Assembly (NCBI RefSeq): GCF_000419605.1
Contig: NZ_ATTI01000001.1
Coordinates: 3,568,501-3,632,500, forward strand
DNA length: 64,000 nucleotides
Reading direction: 5' to 3'
DNA from: Sphingomonas phyllosphaerae 5.2
GTDB taxonomy: Bacteria; Pseudomonadota; Alphaproteobacteria; Sphingomonadales; Sphingomonadaceae
Of the stretch, positions 62,854 to 64,000 are shown one piece after another; the first letter of the stretch is position 1; every line of letters starts with the position of its first letter. Position numbers and translations under genes: made by a program. Below the pieces are notes generated by a model. It did not search any database. It was not told the origin of the DNA and was given only the letters and a program-made list of their open reading frames with translations.

Positions 62854-64000
62854 CTAGAAGGCCGCCCAGTCGTCATCCGGCTCCACCTTGAGCGCAAGAT
62901 TACCGCGCACCGCCGGCACCGCCCGCGGCGCGGCACGCGCTGGCATCGGCCGCTTCGGCGCGGGCGCGGGGCGCTCGATCACATCCACGCGGAAGCGGTT
63001 CACCTGCCCCTCCAGCGTCACCGTCTCGGTCGTGAGCAGGCGGCACGCGGCGGTCACTTCCTCGACCATCGCGGCATTCGCCTGCGTCGCGCTGTCCATC
63101 TCGCCGATCGCGACATTGACCTGCCCGATGCTCGCCGCCTGCGACCCCGCACTTTCCGCAATCGCGCTGACGAAGCGCGCAATCTCGCTGATCCCGGTGG
63201 TGATGGCGCGCAGCGAGGCGTCGGTCTCCTGCGCCAGCTCCACACCGCTGCGCACGCGCTGCACGGTGTTGGTGATCCGCGCATTGATGTCGCGCGCCGC
63301 GTCGGCCGAGCGTTCGGCCAGCGCGCGCACTTCGCTGGCGACCACGGCAAATCCCTTCCCCGCGTCGCCCGCCCGCGCCGCCTCGACGCCGGCGTTGAGC
63401 GCGAGCAGGTTGGTCTGGAACGACAGTCCATCGATCAGCGCGATGATCTCCGCGATCTCGTTCGACGAGCGCTCGATGTCGCTGATCGCGGTCATCGTGC
63501 GGCGCACGATCTCCTCGCTGTGGCGCACGTCGGCGGTGGCGCGATCGACGACGCCGATCGCCGCCTTCGCCTGATCGGCCGTGCCACGTACCGAGCTTGC
63601 GATTTCGGTCACCGCCGCTGCGCTCTCCGCCAGGCTGGCGGCCTGCTGTTCGGCACGCTGCGCGAGATCGTCGGTGGCGGCATGCATTTCGGCGGTACTC
63701 GTCGCGATCCCGCCCGCGCTACCGCGCACCGTGCCGAGCGCGGCGGCCAGCCGGCCGACCGCAATGTTGAAGTCGCGCTCCAGCGCCGCATATGAAGGCG
63801 GGAAGCCGCTCAACGTCACGCGCAGATCCGAATCGGCGAGCTTCGCCAAGGCGGTACCGACCTCTGCCATCACCTGCTGCTGCTCGGCATCCGCCTGCGC
63901 CTTGGCGGTCGCCGCGTCACGGAACACCAGCACCGCGCGCGACATGCTGCCCAGTTCGTCGCCACGATCGGTGTCGGGCACGGTCAGCCGGTGGTCACCC
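62854..64000 (-). CDS. Methyl-accepting chemotaxis protein (partial, N-terminus beyond right edge)
   Basis: The visible 381 residues start within a HAMP domain (DHRLTVPDTDRGDELGSMSRAVLVF) and contain the full signalling domain: coiled coil, the hairpin tip IIALIDGLSFQTNLLALNAGVEAARAGDAGKGFAVVASEVRALAERSADAARDI, then a second helix and a basic, Pro-rich tail ending DDDWAAF. The receptor and membrane part is outside the window, so ligand is unknown. The GVEAAR replaces the usual AIEAAR in the tip, common in alphaproteobacteria. Reading frame is open to the right edge. Confidence 0.93.
   Translation of the reverse strand, partial: GDHRLTVPDTDRGDELGSMSRAVLVFRDAATAKAQADAEQQQVMAEVGTALAKLADSDLRVTLSGFPPSYAALERDFNIAVGRLAAALGTVRGSAGGIATSTAEMHAATDDLAQRAEQQAASLAESAAAVTEIASSVRGTADQAKAAIGVVDRATADVRHSEEIVRRTMTAISDIERSSNEIAEIIALIDGLSFQTNLLALNAGVEAARAGDAGKGFAVVASEVRALAERSADAARDINARITNTVQRVRSGVELAQETDASLRAITTGISEIARFVSAIAESAGSQAASIGQVNVAIGEMDSATQANAAMVEEVTAACRLLTTETVTLEGQVNRFRVDVIERPAPAPKRPMPARAAPRAVPAVRGNLALKVEPDDDWAAF

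Overview
This 64 kb window is a dense, GC-rich chromosomal segment from an alphaproteobacterium, most likely Sphingomonas or a close relative. The clues are the gene order tsaB-rimI-fur-plsC-miaB-phoH-ybeY-corC-lnt-metK-trmB, an IscR-led suf operon, one bifunctional Rsh alarmone enzyme, class I PHA synthase with a phasin, a PEP-CTERM protein of the sphingomonad WALMILGFG type, and scattered short palindromic repeats. I see no rRNA, tRNA, insertion sequence, prophage or CRISPR array. The genus is an inference from gene content, not from a marker comparison.

Layout. 1-8.5 kb, minus strand: glycogen genes glgP-glgB and glgC-glgA-pgm (pgm is cut by the left edge), with a 39-codon membrane-protein ORF on the plus strand between them. 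8.5-15.7 kb, minus strand: a YihY/BrkB membrane protein, then a complete SUF iron-sulfur assembly operon read iscR-sufB-(82-aa membrane protein)-sufC-sufD-sufS-sufT-sufA. 15.9-25.8 kb: pyrD, a small exported protein, gamma-glutamyltransferase, an AMP-forming acyl-CoA ligase, a GIY-YIG protein between inverted repeats, an M16 peptidase and an Asp/Asn beta-hydroxylase. 25.9-42.4 kb, mostly plus strand: nfuA, a RutE-type reductase and the conserved housekeeping run down to trmB. That run is interrupted by a cytochrome c, a vapBC toxin-antitoxin pair, a sorbosone-dehydrogenase-like protein, a PHA-system protein, a PAP2 phosphatase and an unknown exported protein. 42.4-64 kb: PEP-CTERM protein, catalase, chemoreceptor-like protein, hybrid histidine kinase, RhlE helicase, ruvA, the divergent ohr/ohrR pair, a GST and dienelactone hydrolase pair, clpS, phasin and PHA synthase, an AlaC/DapL-like aminotransferase, rsh, and a chemoreceptor cut by the right edge.

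How the genes fit together. Two carbon stores are encoded: glycogen (glg) and polyhydroxyalkanoate (phaC, phasin, PHA-system protein). Iron-sulfur biogenesis (suf, nfuA) sits near fur and the Fe-S enzyme MiaB. Peroxide defence is represented by catalase and ohr/ohrR. Coupling is tight, with many ATGA, GTGA or TTGA stop-start overlaps.

The most informative non-coding signals are: a 28-bp near-perfect palindrome just upstream of metK; paired TGC-N3-GCA boxes over the phasin promoter; palindromes in front of both ohr and ohrR; a promoter-operator placed on the phoH stop codon that drives vapBC; an inverted repeat before iscR; and a strong terminator facing the minus strand beside pyrD that may end an unrecognised small RNA. 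Two genes (the acyl-CoA ligase and lnt) seem to have their best ribosome binding sites in front of non-standard start codons (ATC and CTG). I did not find a convincing new multi-gene system. The less ordinary items are the membrane protein inside the suf operon, the vapBC insertion in a core operon, and the repeat-flanked GIY-YIG gene.
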